Of a stretch of DNA of 64,000 nt, positions 12,584 to 24,084 are shown one piece after another. The translations under genes and the position numbers were made by a program. The notes beneath the pieces are model-generated. The model was not told where the DNA came from and made no database searches. It saw only the letters and a list, made by a program, of their open reading frames with translations. Position 1 is the stretch's first letter; every line of letters starts with the position of its first letter. The DNA comes from Rhexocercosporidium sp. MPI-PUGE-AT-0058 (taxonomy: Eukaryota > Ascomycota > Leotiomycetes > Helotiales): assembly GCA_020746875.1 (NCBI GenBank), contig JAGTJL010000005.1, forward strand, positions 2,294,001-2,358,000, written 5' to 3'.

Positions 12584-13579
12584 AGCCTGAATGGGATTTC
12601 TGATACTCTCTAGGCTAGAAGTTCCCGTTGATGCTAGGTTTCAGCGACGCCCTGACATTGCTCTGTCCGCTGTATCTGTTGACTAAATAAATGATGTTAG
12701 CAGATGGATTGAATTTGCAGAGATGGCTTCCATAATGTGCGTCTGGAGAGAGGAAGTCATCCAGATCAAATCCATACTAGTGCAGGTTGTTTGGGAGTAG
12801 CTAATCGATGCCCAGCCAAATCTTGGGCTTGGGTTAAGAGGCTCAGCTTGAGTTCTCCCATGACTTTAAATGATGAAAGTTTCAAAGGAGTGTGAATGCA
12901 AATTTCTGTCTCTCTCGTTGTGTGGTATTGGTATTCGCTCCCTCCACAATACCGGCTCTCGTAGTGACTGGGGGCTTGAGAAGCTTTGGCTAAGGCCCGT
13001 GGTGCAGCGCGAGCTCTGGAAAGATCAAATAACTTGGCGGGAGCGAAACCCTTGTCGCCCGCTGCGAGTATTCTAGCCAAAGTACTTCGTGATATTATAT
13101 GAGAGCCTGTCGCTGGAAATTCTAGGAGAGTTAGAGAAGTGTGTAATTATCGTGAAGATGCTATTGAACGAGAGAGGTAAAATTGCTCGAACTCCCCCCG
13201 CCGATCAACTAACAATGCTTTTGAAGTGATCGCGGATTAAATATTAGAGACGCAACAGACATGTGTTGTTAGATGAGGTTCCCAATCTGACGCTGTAAGC
13301 TCCTCGGCTGTGTGCAGCGTGAAGCTTGAGCCAGTAATATCCCCGAAGCTAGGAATTCCCCACTCCCAAATATGGCTGGGTGGCTAGGCAGGAGGTAGGG
13401 TAGTCAGGGTGACGCAGAAAAAGGTTTGTCTGAATATATTTTTTAAAAAATGGTATAGTCTGCATACACAGTGCCTGATAGTTTAGTGCTAGACTCTATC
13501 ATGCTAATCGAGACAGGAATCCCAAACGCCAACTTGAAATCAAACGCCTGGGCTAAAAAGAAGGCGGAGAGTTCGCCTA
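12584..13579. other. Intergenic, no supported gene
   Basis: Contains the ceramidase 3' region. A minus-strand ORF at 12766-13080 has no recognisable features. The flank of the Fot1-like insertion starts at 13578. Confidence 0.5.
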
Positions 13580-13625
13580 ACGTACTTGATAAGTAAGCGG
13601 ATCATACATGTTAACAGATCACACC
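13580..13625 (+). repeat. Left terminal inverted repeat of the Fot1-like element
   Basis: About 46 bp, inverted match to 15392-15437 with two transition differences. Confidence 0.9.
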
Positions 13626-14167
13626 CCACCAAAACTACCACTTTAAGAACTAATAACTCAACAACGAATTAAAATTATTATTATTAAACTAAATTAAGTT
13701 GAATTAAATCTAAGTAGACACGTACGGGCCGTGTGTTCGAGCGATTTACACATACTACACGTCCGCGACGCGCGAATTCGTCCCTCTTCAACCCCACCCG
13801 TAGACTGACCCATAGGCTCTATATTTATAATTACAGATCGATTTAAGCCCTCCTGTATTATCAAAACACCCCCTATAGTAATATATGACCTCCGTACAGC
13901 TCTCTTCTTCTTTTAGCGTTTATTCGCGGCCCGTAGCTTTTTGTTTTCGTCCGCAAAAAGAACTGCAGAGTGTATAGCTATTTGATAACCTTTAACTAAT
14001 TATTGAATCGCACGGTCTGTAAGACTAGAAGAACCAGCCGTACGACGTTATATAAAGTCTCTAATTGCCTTAACTTATAATTCTAACTCCTATATATTAT
14101 ATGGCGTCTTTAGGACCTAAGTCGCTTGTTCGGTCGCGGGAGGAGGAGGAGGAGTAGGCGTCCGTAA

Positions 14168-14551
14168 TTAAGTATTAAGCTTCAAGAAGACACGTTCAGA
14201 GTCGTACAGGACTAATCCAGTAGCTGCGAATCTATTACGGATTATATTTGAAGTCAAAGCTTTTATACGAGCTGTAAGATAAGCTAAAAGAAAATCAGAC
14301 TTATTAATATAACTAACTCTAACTCGCATTAAATCTTCAATTTGACGTTCATACGACCGCTTTAAACCCACAAAACAACTAATATTAAGAGGTTGAAGTA
14401 AATGCGACGAATGTGGTAGCATATAAAGAGTAATAATATAGTAGTCTTTATAAAACAAGTCGAATTCAGGCGTTACGTAACTTCCGTGTCCGTTAAGAAT
14501 CAAAAGCCGATATACACCCTTCGTACAATCTTTTATATACGAATAAAACAC
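14168..14551 (-). pseudogene. Pogo/Fot1 transposase, DDE-domain fragment
   Basis: A 127-codon minus-strand frame carries the DDE core of a Fot1 transposase. LLILNGHGSYVTPEFDLF corresponds to the DGHGSH.T motif, with the first Asp changed to Asn. LPHSSHLLQPLNISCF corresponds to PPHSSHLLQPLDVGCF, again Asp to Asn, and SDFLLAYLTAR follows. Both Asp-to-Asn changes are G-to-A on the coding strand, as RIP produces. The rest of the transposase on both sides is shredded by stops. It belongs to the element at 13580-15437 and cannot encode an active enzyme. Confidence 0.85.
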
Positions 14552-15391
14552 GTCCGTAAGCTAAGTTAGGCCTAATTAATTAGTCGTCCAGTTATTATTA
14601 CTAACTGCAATTGTCCAGTTAAACGGTAAAGAGTCGAGATACTAAGAAAAGATATAAGTTTTGCCTTTAAGTATAATCATCGAGGGAAGTGACTAACCGC
14701 TCGAATTAATACACTCAATAGCCGTAACTTATTCGCGGTTCCCAGGTTAAATCGTAACAGGCCGCAAAGCTCGTTCAAAAGCCGTAACAACCTTTATAAT
14801 TAAAATTACGCTTATTTAAAAGCCCGTCTTATCAAAGTTATAAATATCTTCGTCTTAAATCTTATATTTTACGATTATATTTTATATTAATCGAAACCAA
14901 TCTCAAATAACCGTAAGATCTTCGCAAAGAGCACGTTTATAATCGTATTTTCGGTTATATCGAGTCCGCAAAGAGTTATAACGTTAAACGAAGTTATATA
15001 ACCACCGAACTCTAATTATACGCGTAAAAGACGCGTCCGTACCGGTCCGTTTTTGGAGAAATAATATAGCTATATCTCGAATTAAAGCCGTACGGACCGG
15101 TAAACCTCGTTCGTCTATAAATAAAATCCAATTAACGAGCGTTAATTCTTCCGTAACTGTGAGTTGTAGTTTACGGATCGAATTTCTTATTATGGAACGC
15201 GTCCGTGGAGTCGCGCATATAAAGTTGAATAAGTAACGTCGTAGGTGTTTACGGCTTCGCGAATACTCGTAAAATAGCCAGATTTGTACGAATTAATCGC
15301 AAGAGCTATTCGGCCTTCCTTAGAAGCCAATTAAGTATTGGTTAGTTGAGATATAACTAATTAAATAATATAAAAGTAGTAGTTTTGGTAG

Positions 15392-15437
15392 AGTGTGATC
15401 CGTTAACATGCATGATCCGCTTACTTATCAAGTACGT
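15392..15437 (-). repeat. Right terminal inverted repeat of the Fot1-like element
   Basis: Inverted match to 13580-13625. Followed by the target-site TA at 15438-15439. Confidence 0.9.
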
Positions 15438-15439
15438 TA

Positions 15440-16180
15440 GCACTTTTGCGTATGTAAACAAACACAGAACGTCAAACGGACCACAGGAATAAAAGAACAT
15501 TCGCTATTTAACTGGCAATGTAGACTCTCCCAGTTTCCGAATTGGGAAATATGACAGGGAGGGAAGACGTGTGCACAAAATTGGAAAGGATTTGTGCAAG
15601 AGAGGTAGGGAAGGAGGTAAGTTGGTTGTCCAAAGACGCAAAACGGAAACGGGGGTTGCTGTTTCTTAAACAGACGTGTGTGATTAAAAAGCCAAGATTT
15701 TTATGAGGTTCAGCTAACTTAGCAGCCAGTGGCTGTTGTGTGGCGCAGGCATCTAAAACAGTTTAGTGATGGCGTTCATGATCACGTGGGATATATCCTC
15801 AGACCCAACCTTCGTGATGTCTTGGCCTTCCCATATGAACTCGCTCCAAGACTACCACAATCACCACGTCGCGTCACCACTACCGCCATTCATTACACGA
15901 TACGCGGAGCTTTAGCAGTCGGCTGCAGCCTTTCCATGCCGAAGGATGTTCAAAGAAGCACGCAAGGTAGTGAAAGCCATCACGCCAGCCCTGGCATCGT
16001 CGTAGCTACATGTACCGCATGCCGCCCTACTATATCTTCAAATCTCGATCAAATACTGCTATCTGAAGCATGCAACCGGCGCTCGAAGTGAACAAAATCA
16101 TTTTCCAAGGGAACCATGATATCCATATCGCAGAAAGCCATGCCTTGGAAGAACATTAAGAAGGTCGATTGCTAGATACA
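15440..16180. other. No supported gene
   Basis: Flank of the Fot1-like insertion. A 120-codon plus-strand frame at 15729-16091 lacks an ATG start and any recognisable motif. Confidence 0.4.
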
Positions 16181-16980
16181 ATGGAGCGCGACATCCAGGA
16201 CTCTAGTCTTCTAGATTCGTGCGGCGGGACCATCGACGATCGCAAATTTCAGACAGAGGTTGAGTCAGAAGAGGACTATCCGTGGGCTATTCCATAGGGC
16301 ACGACTCCGAAAAGCACTGCTTTTTGGGGCATCCATCTACGCAGTCCTTCTCCATCCGATACTCTATGCGAATCTCCTGCGTCCGACAAATCTCCTGGTA
16401 CAGACCTAACACAAAGTTCGACCGTATATAGCTCACAGCTACCGCTTACTGGCCGTGAGAAAGACATTCTAATTCCAAGTACTAGGCAGATCAATAGCGC
16501 TTTTGCAGCTGCCGAAAAGATATAGAGTTCATACGTCAGCGATGCCGAACGACATCCGCCTCAAAGCCTACTGTCCTACTGCTTGCAACCTTCGATTATA
16601 CTAAAAGATATTCCTCCGCTTCCTGAAGCCATACGCGGGAAGAAGTCAATCAGCGGGCGCGCCTTATAGAGTTATAGAGCGTTCTATGCCCAGAACTAGC
16701 TGGTGTAGATTTTGAAGGCTCTGGTAGTGTTACGAGCGCCGATAATAAGCCATAGCGCCCAGATTTTGTATTTAGTACCCAGAAAACCTTCAATCTTTGG
16801 ACAAAGAAGCCTACCATCTGTGGAATACTCCCAGCTTCATCTGTTAGCCAAGATCGACTCCAAGTTTTTAATAGCCTCGCCATCCTCATACTTTGCTAGT
16901 CATACATCTTCTCGGTCCGCCTCCTCGAGATGCAACATAAGCGCATACATTACTCTAAAATTATATCCCCCATTATAACG
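16181..16980 (+). pseudogene. Relic ORF of unknown family with TAG codons
   Basis: From the ATG at 16181 a protein-like frame runs 160 codons to the TAG at 16667, interrupted only by TAG at 16295 and 16523. Segments such as QTEVESEEDYPWAIP, LPLTGREKDILIPS and PPLPEAIRGKKSISGRAL read as real protein. The same tone resumes in a shifted frame with GVDFEGSGSVTSADNKP then TAG then RPDFVFSTQKTFNLW. All stops would be CAG (Gln) if a C-to-T change in a CA dinucleotide were reversed, the signature of RIP. I do not recognise the family. It may be part of a repeated element. Confidence 0.45.
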
Positions 16981-17097
16981 TGTAATTTGGACTCGCGAAA
17001 ACAAGATATAATTTTATACCTCGGTCATTCGTTAAAAAAACTGGTGTGATAGCTTTATGCAATTCTAGCTCCTGGGGCAGGGTGGTTTGCCCAAGGA

Positions 17098-17122
17098 AGT
17101 GTGCCGCCCTAGACGGCACACT
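17098..17122. repeat. Perfect hairpin
   Basis: AGTGTGCCG and its exact reverse complement CGGCACACT are separated by a 7-nt loop. It lies between the two relic ORFs and could be part of an element's end or an old transcript hairpin. Function unknown. Confidence 0.4.
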
Positions 17123-17310
17123 GTAATCAAGATATTTAGTTTATTATCAGCACCGAGTTCTCGATGATTAATATCGTCTAGGAAATGCCACCTTTTTTTT
17201 ATTAAAGCTATAGACTTCCTCCTTAAGCTATATGCACTCTACGACTTCGGTTCCCAGCCTATAAAGGCTTTCTTAACTATTTTGTTATTTCCTTTCCATG
17301 CCATACAAGA

Positions 17311-18300
17311 CTTGCAGCCTCGACTCCCCCAGCCCCAGATCCCTCCGCCTACGAAAGCATTATATAAAGCTGTAGTCTACGTTCGAGATTTTGTTAACGA
17401 CATTCGATATTACATAACCCTTAGTGTATTCGCGCGCGTTATTAGCTCCGCGGTTTAGAGCATCTTCTGAGAGCCAGGTGTCCATTCTAATATTACTAGC
17501 GCTTAGCTTAGATCTATATATAATATGCTCTAACTAGTTTTAGAAGCTATTAACATAGAATTACTTACTAAAATCCTAGCGATCCATAACCTAAGACTTA
17601 CACCACTTTAGCTTAGTTTCTTACGATATAGTTGCAACTAGATATTATAAATAATTCGGCGCTATTTAACGACGTATTATAAGCATCTAGGTTAGTCTTT
17701 AAGATACCCATATATTAATATTACTGCATAAACTAGCTTAAAACAGTCTTTTCTATACTAGGAATGCTCTTGCATTTACAACGATCCTAAAAGTCTTATC
17801 TTAATAGCGGACGTGTTCCGCCACCACTTTAATTTTCGACCTGCAAGTAAGGATACCTTTTACTTTAGTTAGCAGCCGTTCGGCACATTAAGAATAAACT
17901 AGATTGAGCCTGAACTCTAGCCGCGACTAGGATATCCATCTCCTTCGCGACAATACAAGCACTAGGTCTAGTAGTTAGATAAGATCAAAGTTAATAAGTA
18001 TTATTTGCACAAGACCGAGACCGAAAAAGGGTTTTCACATAACAAGAAAATCAGTAATCAGGATGCTATCGAAAGTACTATTAAGAGTCTTTAATTAGGA
18101 AACGTGATGAATGATAGCGTACATATCACTCCTGCAACATTATAGTCTCAATCTCCCCTAAGACATGTCTCGATCGAGTCATTTAGACAAGGGCCGTCAA
18201 AGCAAGCAACTCTTCATATACTAAGAATAGGTTTCTAGGAGGCGAGTGGAGACTGGACTCTTGACAGCATAGGGATCCCTGAATTGCGGAAACACGACTG
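17311..18300 (+). pseudogene. RIP-decayed coding relic of unknown family
   Basis: One plus-strand frame starting PRLPQPQIPPPTKALYKAV can be followed for well over 150 codons through many stops, mostly TAG. Blocks between the stops look protein-like: DFVNDIRYYITLSVFARVI, EPGVHSNITSA, LRSIYNML, LVLEAINIELLTKILAIHN, then FRHHFNFRPASKDTFYF further on. Nearly all stops fall where Gln or Arg would fit. The region is AT-rich. The family is not recognised. This is most likely an old member of a repeated family killed by RIP. Confidence 0.5.
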
Positions 18301-21239
18301 GCTTTGAGGTAAACGCGGGATATAAGCCCGTTTTACTAATATAAATAAGTAAATAAATGTCGAGTCGTGTAAGCGAAACCCTGAAATTACTTCTTCTCAC
18401 TCCCTTTCCTGCTACCTCTCTACTTTATATTAACAAGTAAACCAGTTTTATAATTATAATTATATTCCAAATTTCTACCAATAACCCCTTGCCTGCTACG
18501 GTAATAACGACTATACTTTTCTTCCTAGACTCATCCACTCCAAGCACGCTACTAAACGGTCGACTGATCCTATGTAAGTTCATCTTCGGACCCCCCAGAT
18601 TCTCTCTTTTCCTTTCCCTTACCAACTTTAGACTTAAGAGTACTATAATCATACTCATACTCTCAATTTCCAGCCTCCGCTAAACGACTACAGTAATAGC
18701 GGCTATATTCCTTTTCCTAAATCTATCCGCTCTATTTCTTAACTTAAACGTTGGTATTAACGATCGCCTGATTCCATGCTAATTCGTCGGTACCCGTAAA
18801 ATCGACCCTATTATATGTACTTGCGCTAGAATTAAATAGACCGGACTCTTCAATACTCATATTTTCGAAAGTCATTTGCACCTCGTCCACATCTGAGTTA
18901 GCTATAGTCTCATTAACGTCAAGAGTTAATAGCCTATAAGCAGCGTAGTCGGTTTAATATTCGTAAGAAGCAAGCTCGTGAGCTCTTCTGAGCCCTAAAG
19001 GAAAGTACTTTTCGCCACACAAACACGATACGTAGCAAATCCTCCATCCTACACTACCATTTCCATGAATTCCAGCCTAGCACACTTCGAAACTTTTCCT
19101 ACACTTTTTACATTTTGTGAATTTGAGTTTTTAGTGCTCCTCCATCGAATGCCCGCACCCAGAGCAATCTCCTTCCTTAGCTCGGCCAGAGCTAATCGAA
19201 ATCTTATTATACTTGAGTTCTCTAGGTTTGGATTCTATTATTTGCGTATCGTTCAACTTATGGAAGGACGGATAAGTCTTGCTTTTGACCCCGAGGCCAC
19301 TTGCAAGGCTCCCTAATGGGGCTGACTGCGCTAGCACTTGAATGCTCCAATGGTTCAAATTTCCGTCCAAGTACGCCTCGTGAACATGACTTGTGAACAT
19401 TCTGCCTATCATGGTGGATAGGCCTTACTATGCATTTCGAGCCTGCAGAATTCCTGTTTCGTGCATCGAATAGCGTAATACTGTGGCGGCTGCCTAATCG
19501 TGTCGGTACCGGCGTCTAGGTTTGCACATACACAAAAAGTACATTAAGTAGCATTTGACACCCTCCTCATTTGTCTTGCATATCTAGTAACTCCACGCTC
19601 TAATTGGATATTGACATTTGCCCCGTCTGTTATTCTGTGTTGCTTCAATTGAAATCATCAGCAATGAGATAAAATTCTCTCAGCAGTAAGGAAATGGCAG
19701 GTTGTATCGATCAGAAGTATTAACCCCACTTAGGAGAGCAACAGTAATTGCCGTGCCCCGTAGCTACCACGGACCTCACGTTGCCTTTAGACATAAATGG
19801 AAAGTCATGAGGTCTAAGTAAAATCAATAGGATTAGGAATAGATATGATGCAGAAGGATTTTGTGACTAACTTATCTGAATGGATCTTGTTATATACCTT
19901 GGGCGAGGGTGACGACACAATCTCAGTCTTTAGTCACTAAGCCTATCTCAATTAAAGCGATTCAAACTGTTCTAACGAATGATTACGCAACAAGACTCAG
20001 GGCAGCAGTCTAGAATATACTGTTATTTGTGTGAATTTAAAAGATGTTAACGTTCTAAGATGCTTATTAATTTCTTGGCCATGACGGGGGTCTCTTGCAC
20101 ATATAGCCGAACGTTCGGAGTAGAGCACCCGGAACTTTATGGTAAAGTCTGGCATCTGAAGAAGTTGCGATCCTATCAACCGAGGATACGGTTGGGATTG
20201 TAATTTGAGCAGATTGAATTATGGAGAGATGACTTAGGCCTGTGGTCTTGGAGAGATTTGCGGTTCCGAGGTAGCTGATGGACAAGGACATGAAATCTTG
20301 TGGACAAACTGGCGAATCCATCAGAGTTGGGCTGCAGCTCCACGCCCCCCGAGCCAGTATGGATGTTCTCTCTCGATGTGCTGATAGAGGTTCCATCCAC
20401 CGGGGAAGATCAAATTATATCCTTCGCCAGTCTTGAAACGTGTCCGGTCACAAGGAAAACTTTTGCTTGACCTTCACTTCCACAGCTTTCTCCATGGCGT
20501 GAAAAGAAAGTCGATCCTCGCTGTGAGTTGAAACATGGAACTACGAGAAAAAAAAATACAGACCAAAAGATGGCCAGATACTTCGACCACGCTATTTAAG
20601 CAGCTGGTTCATGTTCTTTATTCTCTTGTTCAATAGAGACGGAGATGGAAAACAATGTCTCATGTGCACCACCTACTTTTGTCGGCCGCAGTGTGTCAAA
20701 TGATTTGATAGATTAATCTATCTTAATCAATTAATATTTAATTTGACTTGAATATAATTAATTAATTTGAATAACGTGCTGACTAGTACACTTTTCATTC
20801 ATTTCGCTTAATTAAGGTTAAAGTTTATGAGATCTATACTCGTTTAATTATAACTTATCCTCTTTTAGTATAGATCCCGCTCTCTTGCTTATTAAGCGAG
20901 GTAGCGATAAGAAACCTCTTAAAATCAACGCTATACTTTTAATCTTATAAATAGAATATTAGTAACTAAAAAGATCATCTATCATGGATATCCTTTGCGA
21001 AGTCGGGATAATCATCAAAATACAAAATTTTCAAGTTCCAAAAATAGGAAGACGTGCACATCGCTAGATTAAGTTAGTGACTACCGATGATCTAGTTTTA
21101 ATCTCCCGCGCTCCTTACCCGCGATTGTGATCATTAACATCAGCTTGAAACCTAGCACATGAGCATGAAACGTTGGCTATGCAACATAACTGTCCTATAA
21201 TTTCTAGTGTAAAACTGCAGGAGATTGTTCTCAGGGTAT
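18301..21239. other. AT-rich gene-free region with an imperfect internal duplication
   Basis: No gene supported. Around 18500-18600 and 18685-18790 two stretches resemble each other (tacggtaataacgactata against tacagtaatagcggctata, followed by similar tails), a diverged direct repeat about 185 bp apart with mostly transition differences. 20690-20960 is strongly AT-rich. Confidence 0.45.
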
Positions 21240-23318
21240 TTATACTTGCCCTGCTTGAGGGGCAGGATCAGGAGCTGCTACCCCATGCCGCCCAACAATT
21301 TCCTCCCTCACTGTCCTAACACCTTCCAAGGCAGGCGGTTCTCCGTTATCCTGGCCTTGCATGAGCAGTTCTATCTCTTCTGCAGCTGGAATTTCGTCGT
21401 GTTCCCGATTCCGCCACTCATGCTGGCTAGCATCCTCCGACACTATCCCCATCAACTTCAGAGGTTCGTAGGAGTTCCAGGATGATAGATTCTCGTCCGG
21501 CCTCCCAAACGCTGTGTAAATCCACTGAGCGAGAATAGGGACAAGAACAAGAAGGCTTCCGATAACTACGAGAACGATAAAGCCCGTGCGGTGATAATTT
21601 TTGAACTCGACGTTATATACCTTTTGCCAGCCACAGATTTTGTCGACCAAATCGTCCCTGCCATATGAAATGATCGGCAATGCATTCTGCAGACCCGGCA
21701 GCTTGGGATCTGGCGGGCCGGTAGCGATGCTGATGAGTTGAAGCTGCAGCTTGGCGAGGCCGTTCTTGAACCAATAGTCAACCTCCTTCTTCCACTGGCT
21801 GTCCGATATGGGGTTCTGGAACCCGGCGAACACGCCCGGGTACTTCTTTGCGAGGAGAGCCTCGGTTTCTAGGCCCATGATGACGCGGTCAATGGCTCCG
21901 GTTTGACCCAAAGCCCAGGTAAACGTCGCAATGGTGGCCGACTGCAGTGGCGTCAGGCCCCAATCCTTGGTGTAGTTGGCCCAGTCGGTCCCGGCGGGCA
22001 AGGGATCGGTCCACTGGTTCTTGACGGGGTTTCCGAAGACGTACTGATCCGTGCATCCGATGGCTGTGATGGGGCTGTCAGGGTAGTAGAATCTCTTGTC
22101 GTACGGAGAAGGAGTCGTGGCCGAGAAAAACGGGTCGGTAATAGGCCCGTCTATCCCCCGGATGGGAATTCCGTTGTTATTGAGGAAGATCACTGAGACG
22201 TCGGCATTCGTGAGGGTTAATTCCTTAATAGGAGTGAAGGTTGATGAATAGGTGGTTCCATTCGCTACGTAGTTCGATACGGCACTAAGTGGCATCGTTA
22301 ATACCGTTAAGGCGATTTAGGTATCACTTGAATTGACATACCTGAGGTGGTACCCGGATGTTGCCAACTTCTCCAAGTTGCTCACAGCAAACGTGTAGTT
22401 TTCCCCAGTCACCGGGCCAAAGTAAACGCCAGTTATCTCCTCACCCGTCACGATGCCTTTAGTAATGTTGGTGAATCTAGTGACATTGAGCGGCGAGCAA
22501 ATCGTTGTGCGCTGAATCTGGATCCTATCGCTGTGCGGCGCGTTAATGCCGAAGTCCTTGTGCGAATCCAGCATTTCCGTCTGCATCTTGAACGCCGGGA
22601 CATCATTCGTGTGGAGACATACGTCCACGTCGAAGGGGCATGGAGTAGCGGACCACTCGAATGTCGGAAGGCGGCGCTGCGGCAGGAATTTATCGCACAG
22701 GGTCGAAGGAGCGTCGCTATTATAGCAGCTGTCGACATAGGAGACCGCCTCCCAAGATTGATTGTTTAGGATAGTTATGGCAGTATTGTCACTTTCGGTG
22801 TCGGTGAAGACGGCCGTCCAAAAGCCGCAGTTCGGGGACCGAATAAGCACCTCGACACCCTGATTATCGAGTAATACCCAAGCCGTGATAAACGGCACTC
22901 CTACAAGAAAAATACCGAAGCTGAGCGTAGCAGCACCGATTAATGGCCAGGTGCGACTGATAACTTCCCACTCACTCCATCCCCAGGCTTTCCACATTTT
23001 GCCATATGCTATCGCGAGTGATACAGGACTTCCGCCCGATCGAAGGACTGTCTGCTGCTGGCGAAAGAGAGGATCACGAGGGGCGCTCGTAGTTCCTTTG
23101 CGGAGTCGGCGGTTCAAAATGAAGCACCAGAACTTAATCAAGTCCCAAAGTCCCGCCTGGGCAAAGACTAAGAAGATACCGATGAAGATGTTAAGCAGCT
23201 CGGCTGTGTCCTTGGTCATAGTAATCTGGCCTCCGGTGATCGCATTGCCGTTCCAGTTGGTCCATCCTCGCCTATGGACATATTCGGGCTGGACGTAGAA
23301 GTTTACGCTGGAGACCAT
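21240..23318 (-). CDS. Multi-pass membrane protein with large glycosylated extracellular region, function unknown
   Basis: Two exons, 22342-23318 and 21240-22284, joined by a 57-nt intron (gtatgt..ttag), give 673 residues. The ATG at 23318 is chosen because the longer frame to 23402 begins with GTG. Hydrophobic segments: ELLNIFIGIFLVFAQAGLW near residue 40, SFGIFLVGVPFITAWVLL near 140, and TGFIVLVVIGSLLVLVPIL near 560. Between the second and third lies about 400 residues with many Asn-X-Ser/Thr sites and cysteines (CYNSDAPSTLC, CPFDVDVCLHT), so that part probably faces outside or the ER lumen. The C-terminus is acidic and cytoplasmic-looking. It resembles a fungal family of uncharacterised membrane proteins. 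No catalytic motif seen. The frame is intact. Confidence 0.8.
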
Positions 23319-23753
23319 AGTTGCGGAAGCATTTAAAATATAGTAGACTGCCGTTAGATGACAGCATTTATAGAGTTGGTAGGGTGAAAGTAATCGCGTC
23401 ACGCCTGGGCGATAAAAAATTACAAGACATGCTCAAGTCTTGGAAGTATTGAAATATCAGCCACAAAGTAAACTATCGTCTCCGGTTGAACAATCGTGAC
23501 TGGAGTGGAAAAGCAACAGGGGTCGACCACGAAGGTAGCTGAGGCCTGGTTGGTAAATCACTACGCCACAGTTTGTTGAGCTGAAGCATTTACGCACGCC
23601 ACTTCCCCTTGGCAGCTTCCACGACCGTATTGGGCCATTTGTGAGCCGCAGACTCTTCTCCATAGGCTGTTTATTATGCGCCGCCAAGGGAGGCGCCGGA
23701 GTGCGTACACACTAGACGGTTTGCACAGACCATCTGGAGTGTATAGACCGGAT

Positions 23754-23771
23754 CTGGTGTGTACACACCAG
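23754..23771. repeat. Perfect 18-bp palindrome in a GTGT/ACAC-rich stretch
   Basis: CTGGTGTGTACACACCAG reads the same on both strands. It sits in a roughly 130-bp stretch (23700-23830) rich in GTGTGCAC and GTGTACAC words. It may be a binding site or an old repeat. Confidence 0.5.
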
Positions 23772-23993
23772 GTTGTTCTTACACAATACACGGTTCGCAC
23801 CCACCAAGTAGTGTGTGCACACTGAACACTCGTTTGGCATGTAAACTAGGTTCACGGTGCAATGGTCGCAGGATTCTGCGACTACTCACGTGATAGACCT
23901 AAGGCGGGTCACGGGATGGCTTGGCTGTTTCACTGCAGATAGAAAAATTGAAGACTAAATATATTGAAATAAACTAATCCCTTCATCAAACGT

Positions 23994-24084
23994 GGCCTGA
24001 TAGTTCAGTGGTAGAATTCTTGCTTTGGGAGTATCATTACTACAAAGATGTAAGAGGTCTCCGGTTCGATCCCGGATTAGGCCC
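23994..24084 (+). tRNA. tRNA-Pro (anticodon TGG) with intron
   Basis: Folds as a tRNA. Acceptor stem GGCCTGA pairs with TTAGGCC (one G-T). The D arm is in TAGTTCAGTGGTAGA. Anticodon stem CTTGC/GTAAG encloses the loop TTTGGGA with anticodon TGG at 24026-24028. The T arm is TCCGG TTCGATC CCGGA. A 19-nt intron, 24031-24049, follows the base after the anticodon, the standard place for nuclear tRNA introns. The discriminator base is C at 24084. It reads CCA (and other CCN) proline codons. Confidence 0.93.

Larger units (their letters stand above)
13580..15437 (-). mobile_element. Fot1/pogo-type (Tc1-mariner superfamily) DNA transposon, RIP-inactivated
   Basis: A complete element of 1858 bp. Both ends begin ACGTACTTGATAAGTAAGCG reading inwards (left 13580 onward, right 15437 backward). 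The terminal inverted repeats stay alike for about 46 bp with only two differences, both A/G transitions. The element is flanked by TA on each side (13578-13579 and 15438-15439), the target duplication of the Tc1/mariner superfamily. The interior is very AT-rich and carries the relic of a pogo transposase on the minus strand. Length, TA target and transposase match Fot1-like elements of ascomycetes. Confidence 0.9.

Noticed and set aside
12766..13080. 104-codon minus-strand ORF, Ala/Arg-rich at its start
   Set aside because: No recognisable domain, no splice partners, and only low-complexity composition; likely chance.
22347..23298. Two plus-strand ORFs of about 140 codons over the membrane-protein gene
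   Set aside because: They are antisense shadows of the well-supported minus-strand exon.
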